Origin: Lachnospiraceae bacterium
Lineage (GTDB): Bacteria; Bacillota; Clostridia; Lachnospirales; Lachnospiraceae
DNA length: 64,000 nucleotides
NCBI GenBank assembly: GCA_009774175.1
Contig: VSNG01000014.1
Coordinates: forward strand, 1 to 64,000
Direction: 5' to 3'
This document shows, one piece after another, positions 15,813-24,488 of the stretch; within the stretch, counting starts at the first letter, position 1, and every line of letters begins with the position of its first letter. The position numbers and the translations under genes are program-made. Under the pieces are notes generated by a model, which was not told the origin of the DNA, searched no databases, and saw only the letters and a program-made list of their open reading frames with translations.

Positions 15813-17258
15813 CTATCCAATCAGCCAGTCATACATTTCCTGATATTTGCTTGCAGAGACATTCCAGGAGAAATCCGCCGCCATGCCTCTGTCCACGATC
15901 TTATTCCACTCCCGCTTCTTGTCGTAGAAGATATGCTCCGCATAGCGGATTGTGCCCAGCATCTCATGGGCATTATAATTCGTGAAAGAAAATCCCGTAC
16001 CCGTGCCCTCGTATTCATTGTAGGGCTGTACCGTATCTTTAAGGCCGCCCGTCTCACGCACAATCGGCACCGTGCCGTAACGCAGTGACATGAGCTGGCT
16101 TAAGCCGCAGGGCTCAAAGAGCGACGGCATAAGAAAGGCGTCGCTGGCCGCATAAATCTTATGGGAAAGCGCATCTGAATAGTAAATATTCGCCGACACC
16201 TTGCCATGGTATTTCCAGTCAAAATGGCGGAACATGTTCTCATACTGCTCCTCGCCCGTGCCAAGCACAACGATCTGCACATTATCCTGGCACAGCTCAT
16301 CCATAATATAAGCGATCAGGTCAAATCCCTTCTGCCCGGTCAGTCTGGACACAATGCCGATCATCATGGCCTTTTCATCCTGATTCAGTCCAAGCTCCTC
16401 CTGCAGGGCACGCTTGTTTTTCACCTTCTCCTTACGGAAATTAGCCGCATTGTACTTGAAATCTATGTTTTTATCCGTCTCCGGATTGAACTCTTCGTAA
16501 TCAATACCGTTCACAATGCCGCGCAGATCTCCCGATCTGGCGCAAAGCAGACCGTTTAACCCCTCGCCGTAAAAGGCTGTCTTGATCTCATCCGCATAGG
16601 TACTGCTCACCGTAGTAATGGCGTCCGCGTAAACCAGTCCGCCCTTTAAAAGGTTTGCGTCCTTATACGCCTCCAGCTTATCCGCCGTGAAGAAATAACC
16701 GGGAAGTCCGGTGATCTCCTTTACCTCTTTCACGCTCCACTTTCCCTGGAATTTCAGGTTGTGAATGGTCATAACCGTCTTAATGCCACGGTAGAACTCA
16801 CCGCCCTGGAAGCGCTCTTTCAAGTATACCGGAATCAAACCGGTCTGCCAGTCGTGGCAATGGATCAGATTCGGCCTGAAATCAATCACCGGCAGAATGC
16901 ATAATGCCGCCTTACAGAAAAAGGCATACTTTTCAATCTCAAACAGCGCGTTATCGCTGTAAGGCTGAAAACCGTTAAAATAGCTCTCGTTATCAATAAA
17001 GTAATATTTCACCCCGTCGACTTCCGCTTCCAGAATGCCGACATATTCTTCTTTCCAGTGGAAATCCATATAAAAGTGAGTCTTGTAGGTGAGCTTATCC
17101 TTCATCTCCTGCTTCATACAGGTGTACTTCGGGAGTATAACCCGCACATCAAAATAATTTTTGTCAATACACTTGGGCAGTGAGCCGACTACGTCCGCTA
17201 ACCCGCCTGTTTTGATAAAAGGTACTCCTTCTGACGCGACAAATAAAATGTTCTTCAT
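15813..17258 (-). CDS. glgA: glycogen synthase (ADP-glucose type)
   Basis: The 481-residue GT5 enzyme starts MKNILFVASEGVPFIKTGGL, with the ADP-glucose binding KTGGL loop, and has the C-terminal donor-site block MPSLFEPCGLSQLMSLRYGT. It elongates alpha-1,4-glucan from ADP-glucose. The ATG at 17256-17258 has GGAGGG upstream; the frame nine codons longer does not. No other glycogen genes are in the window, so it stands apart from any glgBCD cluster and heads the glgA-flippase-lipoprotein run. Confidence 0.95.
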   Translation of the reverse strand: MKNILFVASEGVPFIKTGGLADVVGSLPKCIDKNYFDVRVILPKYTCMKQEMKDKLTYKTHFYMDFHWKEEYVGILEAEVDGVKYYFIDNESYFNGFQPYSDNALFEIEKYAFFCKAALCILPVIDFRPNLIHCHDWQTGLIPVYLKERFQGGEFYRGIKTVMTIHNLKFQGKWSVKEVKEITGLPGYFFTADKLEAYKDANLLKGGLVYADAITTVSSTYADEIKTAFYGEGLNGLLCARSGDLRGIVNGIDYEEFNPETDKNIDFKYNAANFRKEKVKNKRALQEELGLNQDEKAMMIGIVSRLTGQKGFDLIAYIMDELCQDNVQIVVLGTGEEQYENMFRHFDWKYHGKVSANIYYSDALSHKIYAASDAFLMPSLFEPCGLSQLMSLRYGTVPIVRETGGLKDTVQPYNEYEGTGTGFSFTNYNAHEMLGTIRYAEHIFYDKKREWNKIVDRGMAADFSWNVSASKYQEMYDWLIG

Positions 17259-17385
17259 ACCAACCCTCCAACTGTAGCCTGTCATTTTTGTACAGGTAGT
17301 CCGCGAGAACCCCTAAACAACAGTATACAATATTTCAAGTGGCAATAAAAGGATTATTTTGAATTTTAATGTCCCCTATTATTTA

Positions 17386-17904
17386 TTAACGCCGGTACTG
17401 TAGCCGAATCTTGTCCGCAATCAGGGCAATAAACTCGGAATTGGTAGGCTTGCCCTTTCCCGTATTGATGGTGTAGCCGAAAAGCGCGTCCAGCGTCTCC
17501 ATCCTGCCTCTCGACCAGGCAACCTCTATGGCGTGACGGATCGCCCTCTCCACCCGGCTGGGCGTGGTCTGGTATTTTTTCGCGATGGTGGGATAAAGGA
17601 TCTTTGTGATGGATCCGAGCATCTCCACATCCTCCACCGACATCATGATCGCCTCCCGCAGATACTGATATCCTTTGATATGGGCGGGCACGCCGATCTC
17701 ATGAATCATATCCGTCACATCCTTCTCCAGATCCCGGCTGTCAGTTCCCGACGTTTCCGTCATATTTTCCGTCTGTCCGGCCCCGGTCTCGCCCGATGGT
17801 ACGGTTATCATAATGCGAAACTCCTTGTTTGCACTGATCAAATTTTCCAGAATCCGATATACCTGCTCCTGATCTCTTGCGGTAGTCACGTTTAATGTTT
17901 CCAT
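17386..17904 (-). CDS. Spo0A-like protein with most of the receiver domain deleted
   Basis: The 172-residue product has a complete Spo0A DNA-binding domain: IHEIGVPAHIKGYQYLREAI at about 68-87, TTPSRVERAIRHAIEVAWSR, and the tail KPTNSEFIALIADKIRL. Spo0A is normally about 265 residues with an N-terminal receiver. Here residues 1-36 (METLNVTTARDQEQVYRILE and EFRIMITVP) still align to receiver beta1-alpha1-beta2, but the acidic pair reads RD and the rest, including the phosphorylated Asp and the Thr/Lys switch residues, is missing; a Ser/Thr/Glu-rich linker takes its place. The start at 17904 follows GGAGG. It sits near the expected spo0A position downstream of spoIVB, separated from it by four genes. 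It may act without phosphorylation, or compete with a second Spo0A elsewhere. Confidence 0.9.
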   Translation of the reverse strand: METLNVTTARDQEQVYRILENLISANKEFRIMITVPSGETGAGQTENMTETSGTDSRDLEKDVTDMIHEIGVPAHIKGYQYLREAIMMSVEDVEMLGSITKILYPTIAKKYQTTPSRVERAIRHAIEVAWSRGRMETLDALFGYTINTGKGKPTNSEFIALIADKIRLQYRR

Positions 17905-18005
17905 TTGTTTCCTCCACTTTCCCCTGATGCTCATTATTTCATTATCAGTACTTCTCACACTATTATAAACAATCATGGGGATATGTGGAATATTTAGGCA
18001 TCGCA

Positions 18006-19706
18006 TTACACATAACCAAATCCGAGAATGGTAAACTCCTTCCTTTCATCACCCGCCGCCATCTGCACCCGGATCGTATGCCTCTTTGCCTCTTCCTCCT
18101 GAAACAGAATCACCGCATTGCAGTGAATCCAGCCGTTCACATGGGGATCCGCCGTAAGCTTCCTCTCCCCATCCACAAAGACGTCCGCCCTTCCCGCTTT
18201 CACCTCGCCGGAATCCTTGAAAATAAGAAGCAGGGCTTTGCAAGTAATTTCCATCTCGAAAGGCGCTGCCTCCTCTCCTGCGCCGTGCATCCAGTTATAC
18301 GGAAACTGGGGCGTACACTCCAACTCCCCGTCCATCTCCACAGCCTGCAGATTCTCGTCCGTATCTGAAAAACCGCCGCAGGAAACCCTCACCGCATCCG
18401 GCATTTCCTTTCGGTCCATAAGCCTGACCTGCTCAAAATCGGCGCCGATCACGGGAGCCGGAAGTCCGTCTTTCAAAAACGCCTCTTTCGCGCTCTTATT
18501 CCCCGCCGCCTGTTCAAAAAAGTATGTCAGACAATCCGCCATAATGGTATGTCCCACATTAGTGGGATGGAACATGTCATAAAAGAACTGATTTTTTGAC
18601 AGCACCCTGCCTTCTCCCGGCTTAAGAAGAAACTGCGGCGTCACAGCGTCTCGCACGCTGATCATGGGCAGACGGTATCTCTCTCCCACTACCTTAAGCC
18701 GCTCCTGCAAATTCCAGTCGTCTGCAAAAACGGAAAAGAGCAGCACCACCGCCGGACTGCCCGGAAGGGTTAAGATCTTTCGCACCAGACTCTCGTAGCA
18801 GTTTCCCTGCGTCTCATCCCCTTCGTCATTTACCGCGAACTCAACAATAACGATATCCGGCGTTTCACGGCCGTCCCGCAAAACGTCCCTCTCAAAACGG
18901 ATCATACCAAGCTCAGAGGGCGTTCCTCCCACGCCGGCCTTGATAAAGCGGACGTTTCCTCCCCTGCCAAACCGCTTTGCAAAGTTTTGATACGACTTAA
19001 ATACGTAACACTCGCTATTAATAGGAACCGCTCCGGCGCCCTGCGTAATGGAGCCTCCTATATAGGCAATGGTCACCTCTTCGCCACTCTGCGCCCTGCC
19101 GATGGCCTGCCTTACCCTCCCGGTGTCTCCCATATGCATGAGGGACCGCCGGATCATATTCTGATAGTCCTGGGAATGAAAATCAACCTCCGACTCTTCT
19201 GAAATCTCAGGCGCCTGAAAACCCTCATGCAGATAAAAGCGAACGCTGGCTGTTGCCATAAGCTCCGATTGATCAAACACAAAGAGAATCTGACCCGGCT
19301 CCTTATCGTCCGCACTCCACTGTATCTCTTCCAGTTTCAGCCGCATCTCTGCGCCATCCCCCCGCAGCCTCCCGCAAATCTGCGTGCCGCCGCCCAGACG
19401 GTCCTCCTTTCCATACATCTGAAAAATAAAAGTAACCTCCTGTCCGGGATTTTCGGTTTCCACGCTTACGCCTATGCTGTGCACCAGCTTTCTGAAGCCT
19501 TCCGTATCCCGCAGAAGCGCAAGCATTTCTTCATCCGTAATATTCCCCGTCACCCGGGCGCTGTTTTCCAGTCTCCCCATATCCTCATAGAGAAACTGAA
19601 CTGCCTGCCCGTCCGGCTGTTTTGCGCCAAATATTTCCTTATCCCGTATTACATAAAAGAAGGCTCTCCTGTTTTCAGGATCCTTCGGTGCGCCTGGTCC
19701 CCTCAT
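18006..19706 (-). CDS. SGNH/GDSL-family esterase
   Basis: The 566-residue protein has an N-terminal region of about 200 residues with no clear family and then an SGNH hydrolase domain: block I YIGGSITQGAGA, block II KAGVGGT, block III EFAVNDEG, and block V DMFHPTNVGHT with the Asp-His pair. The last 150 residues look beta-rich and may bind carbohydrate. No signal peptide is seen, so it is probably cytoplasmic. Such enzymes often remove acetyl groups from plant polysaccharides. It lies 40 bp after the LacI gene and near the GH43 gene, which supports a glycan role. Confidence 0.8.
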   Translation of the reverse strand: MRGPGAPKDPENRRAFFYVIRDKEIFGAKQPDGQAVQFLYEDMGRLENSARVTGNITDEEMLALLRDTEGFRKLVHSIGVSVETENPGQEVTFIFQMYGKEDRLGGGTQICGRLRGDGAEMRLKLEEIQWSADDKEPGQILFVFDQSELMATASVRFYLHEGFQAPEISEESEVDFHSQDYQNMIRRSLMHMGDTGRVRQAIGRAQSGEEVTIAYIGGSITQGAGAVPINSECYVFKSYQNFAKRFGRGGNVRFIKAGVGGTPSELGMIRFERDVLRDGRETPDIVIVEFAVNDEGDETQGNCYESLVRKILTLPGSPAVVLLFSVFADDWNLQERLKVVGERYRLPMISVRDAVTPQFLLKPGEGRVLSKNQFFYDMFHPTNVGHTIMADCLTYFFEQAAGNKSAKEAFLKDGLPAPVIGADFEQVRLMDRKEMPDAVRVSCGGFSDTDENLQAVEMDGELECTPQFPYNWMHGAGEEAAPFEMEITCKALLLIFKDSGEVKAGRADVFVDGERKLTADPHVNGWIHCNAVILFQEEEAKRHTIRVQMAAGDERKEFTILGFGYV

Positions 19707-19746
19707 TTTCCGTACCTCTCCTTTTCCTGTTATTATATCCCCGGGT

Positions 19747-20811
19747 CTATTCGGCCGCCGCCGAACCCGCGGCCCGCTTCACAGACTCTCTCCTGATCAT
19801 GGTGCAGGGAATTTTTTTCTCCAGAATCCCTTTCGGTTTTTCGTCTTCCTCCAATTGCAGTCTCTCCAGCAAAACGGCGGCCGCTTCCGTACCGATTTCA
19901 GAAAGATTAATCCCCATAGTAGTCAGTCCCGGGGCAAAGTATGCCGCTAACTCCTGATTATCAAATCCGGCAACGGAAATATCATCCCCTACCCGAATGC
20001 CCTGCTCGCGAAAGTAATCATACACACCGCCCGCCATCCTGTCACTCAGGCAGAATATGGCTGTAGCGCCCTCCTTTACCAGCTTCTGTGCCAGCCGGTA
20101 CCCGGAAGCTCTCTCCCAGTCGCCATAGCACACCAGATTCGGATTGTACAGAATATGTTCTTCAAACAACGCCTTCTGATATCCCCGCAGACGGCACCCC
20201 GTATGAATGTTGTTTTCCCTGCCGGCAATAATACCAATCCGGCGGTGGCCCTTGGAAATCAGATATAAGGTCATTTCACAGGCAGCCCTCTCATCATCAA
20301 TCACTACGGCCGGCGTATACGCCGAGTGGGTGTAGGCGTAAGCCACCACCGCTGGAACCGGCATAGGCTCAGAAAAATACCGTATATCCCTGGCATGTCC
20401 CGCCACATATAAAATCCCGTCCACCCGGATGGAAAACATCTCCTGCATGGCCGAAGTCAGCACGGAATGATAAACGCTTTCATTGTCATACCAGGCCTCG
20501 CCCCATCTGGCGTACAGGCGCAGATTCTGGATCACCGTGCGGTATTTCTTCTCCTCGCAGTACGCCATAATGCCTTCCATTATGGCCGGCGTGGAAAACT
20601 GCGCGATATCCTCCGCTATGATACCGATCATATTCGTCTTCTTCTTTCTTAAGCCTCTGGCGATATAATCCGGCTGATATCCTTTCTGTCTGACGACCTC
20701 CAATACCCTTTTTCTCGTCTCCAGCCCCACGTTGGCTCTTCCGTTTAAAACATTGGATACGGTAGCCACAGAAACGCCGCATGCATCTGCTATCTCTCTG
20801 ATTGTCACCAT
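19747..20811 (-). CDS. LacI-family transcriptional repressor
   Basis: The 354-residue regulator has the LacI helix-turn-helix and hinge at the N-terminus (TIREIADACGVSVATVSNVL, then GYQPDYIARGLRKKK) and a periplasmic-binding-protein-like sugar domain (CLSDRMAGGVYDYF; VAGFDNQELAAYFAPGLTT). The palindrome TAAAACGTTTTA, typical of LacI-family operators, lies upstream of this gene and again in the promoter of the adjacent chemoreceptor. It probably represses itself and that receptor, and is relieved by a sugar. The ligand is unknown. Confidence 0.92.
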   Translation of the reverse strand: MVTIREIADACGVSVATVSNVLNGRANVGLETRKRVLEVVRQKGYQPDYIARGLRKKKTNMIGIIAEDIAQFSTPAIMEGIMAYCEEKKYRTVIQNLRLYARWGEAWYDNESVYHSVLTSAMQEMFSIRVDGILYVAGHARDIRYFSEPMPVPAVVAYAYTHSAYTPAVVIDDERAACEMTLYLISKGHRRIGIIAGRENNIHTGCRLRGYQKALFEEHILYNPNLVCYGDWERASGYRLAQKLVKEGATAIFCLSDRMAGGVYDYFREQGIRVGDDISVAGFDNQELAAYFAPGLTTMGINLSEIGTEAAAVLLERLQLEEDEKPKGILEKKIPCTMIRRESVKRAAGSAAAE

Positions 20812-20854
20812 AGATCCGTGTTTCCCTTTCTCTTGCGCCTCTGTACGTCATGTA

Positions 20855-20866
20855 TAAAACGTTTTA
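20855..20866. promoter_or_regulatory. LacI-type operator upstream of lacI-family gene
   Basis: TAAAACGTTTTA is a perfect 12-bp palindrome with the central CG typical of LacI-family sites. It lies about 45 bp upstream of the regulator start. The same sequence occurs at 22999-23010. Confidence 0.7.
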
Positions 20867-20883
20867 CTTCCTCATAACGGCAA

Positions 20884-20907
20884 AGGGACGCCGGTTTTAC
20901 CGACGCC
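20884..20907 (-). terminator. possible terminator after the chemoreceptor gene
   Basis: On the minus strand GGG-CGTCGG and CCGGCG-TCCC can pair around TAAAA, followed by TTTG. There is no long T-run, so termination is uncertain. It separates the chemoreceptor stop from the LacI promoter region. Confidence 0.35.
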
Positions 20908-20934
20908 CGCCTGCCGCTTAAAATCTCAGTTGAC

Positions 20935-22983
20935 TTATCTGTGAAATTTCCCCACAATGTCTTCAAGATGATCCGCCATCTCCCGATTTTGTATGGACTG
21001 ATTCTGGGTTGTCCCCGCTATCATCGCCGTGGTCTCGTTCTTTTCCACAATGGTGCCGATGGCAGTCTGGTTTTCTCCCATGATCTCCCCTACATTGCTG
21101 GCGTTCTCGGCAATCTGTTCCACGGAATTTTCAAGCCTTTTGACCGCTTCGAGCATGTCGTCCAGCTTATCCTTAATACTTCTTACCGCCTCGCTGTAAT
21201 CCGTGGATTTCTCCGCAAATCCTCTGAACTGCACCACTACATCCTGCTCGATGAAGGAGATAATGGAATCAAAGCAGGTATTGACAATGGCAATACTGCT
21301 GTTGGCTTCCCCGCAGATATCCTGAATGGAGGAAGCGGTGTCCTTGGAGGTCTCCGCCAGATTGGCGATGGAACCCGCCACCACGGCAAAGCCCTTCCCC
21401 GCTTCTCCCGCTCTTGCCGCCTCAATGGACGCATTGAGCGATAGCAGATTCGTCTTGCCCGCAATACTTAAAATTTCCGAAGCCAGCTCATTAATCTTAG
21501 TCAGGCTCTTTAGCTTCTCAATGGCTTCCCCAATCGCTTCCTTGGTCTCGTCAAGCTTCGTCTCTCCGTTCTGATAAGCAAAATCGGCCTGCTCCTTCAT
21601 GTCAATGGCACCGTCAATCACCTGATCGCTGGTATTGACCGAAGATTTAATCCCCGCTAAAATAATATCCACCAAATGATTGATACTGTCAATCTCTGAA
21701 TTTACATTCCTGACAAGCGTATTGGTATTATCCATAGACGCCGACAACTCCTCTGTAACCGCGATGTTATCCGATGTGCCGTCCGCCAGAGATCTTGCGG
21801 AATCCTGCATACTCTCCGCCTTTTCGTTAAGAGACCGGGAACAGTCGTTCAAGGTATCCGAAATATTCTGCAGGGAATGAATCAGGCCGTCGGTCGCCTC
21901 TGCAATACTGCCAAGCTCATCCTTACGCCGTATATGCTTCTGGATCTTCGGATTATCCGCTATATTAAACTCCTGCAGGGCAACGATACTTTCCTCAATC
22001 GCTCCCAGCGGACTCATAAACCCTCTGACAATTACCACAGACACCGCCGCCAGAACAACAAGCGCCGCCGCCATCAAAAGCGTCATGATATGCTTGAGCG
22101 TATCCGTTGTCGCAAAAATCTCCTCCGCACTGTCGGACACGATAAACAGCCAGCCCCGGTTTGCCATATAAAAATAGGTAGCAATGTTATTCTGACCGTT
22201 TTCCTCATACTCCATAAATCCCATGGCGTTTTCAGCGCTTCCGGTGTATTGCTCACACAATTGCTGAATATATTCCTCCTGCGCTTCGACAGCAATTTTC
22301 TCGCTGTCCTCACAGAATATGTACTGTCCGTTCACAGCGTTTACCATGCAGTACTGCGCATTTTCCATTCCCTGCATGGTCAGGGAGTCCAAAATCTGAA
22401 TCAGACCCGTGGTAAAAACGCCGCCTCCCACAAGGCCGACAGGATTTCCGTTTTCATCAAAAACCGCCTGATAAATTGACACTATCTGCTGTCCACTGGC
22501 GGGGGAGATGATAATTCCCGTATTATAAACGCCGTTTGCCGCAAGCATGGCATCCTGCAGCGCTTTTAACGAATCTCCCTCTCTGGTGGTAATACCCACA
22601 ACCGCCGCGTTGGTATGAGCAAGCACATGGGTGTTCCACTCGCTGACATACAGTCCTTCCAGATTACTCACATCCGCAGAAAACTTTTCCGTATAAGCCT
22701 GTGCCGCCGCCACGGCATCCTCATCCGTCGGATCCTTCAGCACAGCCAGAATTTCTCCCGCACGGCTGTACGCGGTAAGCGTCTTCTCCACCTCCTGCAC
22801 ATAATTCTCGATAATCCGGCTACGCTCCTCCACCACCGTCTCCATGTTGTTAGTGGTGCTCTTTTTCGTGTTATTTGTAATTGCATTGCCAACAAAAATA
22901 ATCATTGCCGTCATAACCACAACCTGTACGGACAAAATACAAGCCATGATCTTTGTACGCAGTCCAAATTGTACTTTTTTCAT
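20935..22983 (-). CDS. methyl-accepting chemotaxis receptor with extracellular dCache-like sensor
   Basis: The 682-residue protein has TM1 at about 12-32, an extracellular sensor at about 35-290 of double-Cache type (YVSEWNTHVLAHTN; GIIISPASGQQIVSIYQAV; YMANRGWLFIVSDS), TM2 at about 297-317, a HAMP-like segment and the signalling domain. The cytoplasmic hairpin tip is clear (TNLLSLNASIEAARAGEAGK, then GFAVVAGSIANLAE). Receptors of this type signal to CheA to bias swimming. It has its own consensus promoter with a LacI operator at the start site, so synthesis is probably sugar-inducible. Confidence 0.92.
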   Translation of the reverse strand: MKKVQFGLRTKIMACILSVQVVVMTAMIIFVGNAITNNTKKSTTNNMETVVEERSRIIENYVQEVEKTLTAYSRAGEILAVLKDPTDEDAVAAAQAYTEKFSADVSNLEGLYVSEWNTHVLAHTNAAVVGITTREGDSLKALQDAMLAANGVYNTGIIISPASGQQIVSIYQAVFDENGNPVGLVGGGVFTTGLIQILDSLTMQGMENAQYCMVNAVNGQYIFCEDSEKIAVEAQEEYIQQLCEQYTGSAENAMGFMEYEENGQNNIATYFYMANRGWLFIVSDSAEEIFATTDTLKHIMTLLMAAALVVLAAVSVVIVRGFMSPLGAIEESIVALQEFNIADNPKIQKHIRRKDELGSIAEATDGLIHSLQNISDTLNDCSRSLNEKAESMQDSARSLADGTSDNIAVTEELSASMDNTNTLVRNVNSEIDSINHLVDIILAGIKSSVNTSDQVIDGAIDMKEQADFAYQNGETKLDETKEAIGEAIEKLKSLTKINELASEILSIAGKTNLLSLNASIEAARAGEAGKGFAVVAGSIANLAETSKDTASSIQDICGEANSSIAIVNTCFDSIISFIEQDVVVQFRGFAEKSTDYSEAVRSIKDKLDDMLEAVKRLENSVEQIAENASNVGEIMGENQTAIGTIVEKNETTAMIAGTTQNQSIQNREMADHLEDIVGKFHR

Positions 22984-22998
22984 ATCCCCGCCTCCCGA

Positions 22999-23051
22999 TA
23001 AAACGTTTTACTTTTAATAAAAATTATACGAAAAAACTGTTTTCCTGTCAA
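22999..23051 (-). promoter_or_regulatory. consensus sigma-A promoter with overlapping LacI operator for the chemoreceptor gene
   Basis: On the minus strand a perfect -35 TTGACA (23051-23046), a 17-bp spacer and a perfect -10 TATAAT (23028-23023) are followed at about +5 to +16 by TAAAACGTTTTA (23010-22999), identical to the site upstream of the LacI gene. A repressor bound there would block initiation. The receptor ATG follows a GGGAGG site. Confidence 0.85.
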
Positions 23052-23063
23052 CGGGAAAAAATG

Positions 23064-24461
23064 TTACAGCAAGGTAAATGACAAAAGACTGGCAATCCGT
23101 TCCCCGCGGTAGGTCAGATAAATTGCCTGTATGCCGTCGGGAATCCGAAGCGGAGCCTCGTACTCCTCCCACACGTTGGAATCCTCAACCCGTATTTCGG
23201 CCAGAACCTCGCCCTCCCAGGAGGTTCTCACCTCAAAGACACCCGCACCGTATCCTCTTGTCTTAATTTTTATCCTCTCTATGCCATGACAGTCAAAATA
23301 CTTAAATCCGGCCGTGGCCGTGTCTTTCATATTACCGATATATCCCGGCTCCTCATCTCCATCCCTGCCGTCCTGCATAATTTTGGGATATTCGTCGCCG
23401 CCCACATACACGGAAGGCTTCCCGGTAAAAAGATGGCAGGCCAGATAAGCGGGATATTCCCCTTTACCGACAAGGGGCCCGCCGTTTAAACCGCAGGAGG
23501 TAATCTCTGCCTGAGGAATCTGTCCGTCCGGCAGGATGGAAAGCTTCTCCGCACAGCCCTGTCTGCTGTACCAGGTGCCGTTGGTATGGCGATGATAAAA
23601 AATATACCAATTCCCGTTTATCTCCACCATGCTTCCGTGATTATTCGCACCGTAGGCCATGGGCTGCTTTGCCGGTTTATAGGTATCAATATGTAAATCG
23701 CAGTTACTCACCAGAACGCCGCCATAGACGAAACCTTCTGTGGGTTTTTTGCTGACGGCATAGCAGAGCTCGTGCATCTGAATGGAGGAATAAATCAGAT
23801 AATAAGTGTCCCCCGCCTTTCGTATGGAAGACGCCTCAAAAAATTCATGTCCTTCAAATCCCGTTTTCCCGCCGTATTCACAACCCGGAATCACCGTTTT
23901 CGGAGGTTCTGTAACAGTCAGCATATCAGATCCCAGTACCACTACCCGGGAACCTGTTCTTGTTCTGTCTCCCCGGGGGCAGAAACCGCTGTACAGATAA
24001 GTACAGCCGCCCTCCGTCAGCACACCGGGATCAAACTGGGGTTCATCCCCTTCCCGTTCTCCCAGCCTTATACCATCCTCATAGTGCACATAGCCGTAAA
24101 ACTCATACTTCCCTGCAGGCTCGTCACAAACGGCCACGGAAATTACGCTGACCTTATCAAGCACATAATACAGATAGTATCTGCCGTCCGGCCCCACAGT
24201 CACGTCCGGCGCATACAGGCACATCTTACCGTCCCGGTTCAAAGGATCTGCACTGCGCGGGTATATGACACCTTCATAACGCCAGTCACCCAGATTGTCC
24301 ACCGGGGCCGACCAACACACATAGTCCCCCATGCAGAAAACATATCCATTATATAAATCATGGGAACCGTATACGTACACTCTGCCGTCAAATACATAAG
24401 GTTCCCCGTCCGGAACATACTCCCAGGACGGTAAATAAGGGTTATACGCCTGTTTTTTCAC
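23064..24461 (-). CDS. glycoside hydrolase family 43-like protein with C-terminal CBM6-like domain
   Basis: The 465-residue protein has a five-bladed beta-propeller pattern. The three GH43 catalytic acids appear present: Asp near 18 (VPDGEPYVF), Asp86 (CLYAPDV) and Glu near 215 (HEFFEASS). The last 130 residues are a beta-rich, CBM6-like module (FKYFDCHGIERIKIKTRGYG). GH43 enzymes remove arabinose or xylose from plant glycans. No signal peptide is seen, so it probably acts on imported oligosaccharides. The start is GTG (24459-24461) after AGGAG. It lies 27 bp after spoIVB with no visible promoter, an odd neighbour for a sporulation gene. Confidence 0.85.
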   Translation of the reverse strand: MKKQAYNPYLPSWEYVPDGEPYVFDGRVYVYGSHDLYNGYVFCMGDYVCWSAPVDNLGDWRYEGVIYPRSADPLNRDGKMCLYAPDVTVGPDGRYYLYYVLDKVSVISVAVCDEPAGKYEFYGYVHYEDGIRLGEREGDEPQFDPGVLTEGGCTYLYSGFCPRGDRTRTGSRVVVLGSDMLTVTEPPKTVIPGCEYGGKTGFEGHEFFEASSIRKAGDTYYLIYSSIQMHELCYAVSKKPTEGFVYGGVLVSNCDLHIDTYKPAKQPMAYGANNHGSMVEINGNWYIFYHRHTNGTWYSRQGCAEKLSILPDGQIPQAEITSCGLNGGPLVGKGEYPAYLACHLFTGKPSVYVGGDEYPKIMQDGRDGDEEPGYIGNMKDTATAGFKYFDCHGIERIKIKTRGYGAGVFEVRTSWEGEVLAEIRVEDSNVWEEYEAPLRIPDGIQAIYLTYRGERIASLLSFTLL

Positions 24462-24488
24462 TCTTTTTCTCCTTTATGAAAATTGTAT

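Noticed and set aside
17386..18006. Longer start of the Spo0A-like gene, adding 34 residues
   Set aside because: The added part has no receiver similarity, no ribosome site, and passes through the likely promoter; the ATG at 17904 has GGAGG and aligns with Spo0A residue 1.
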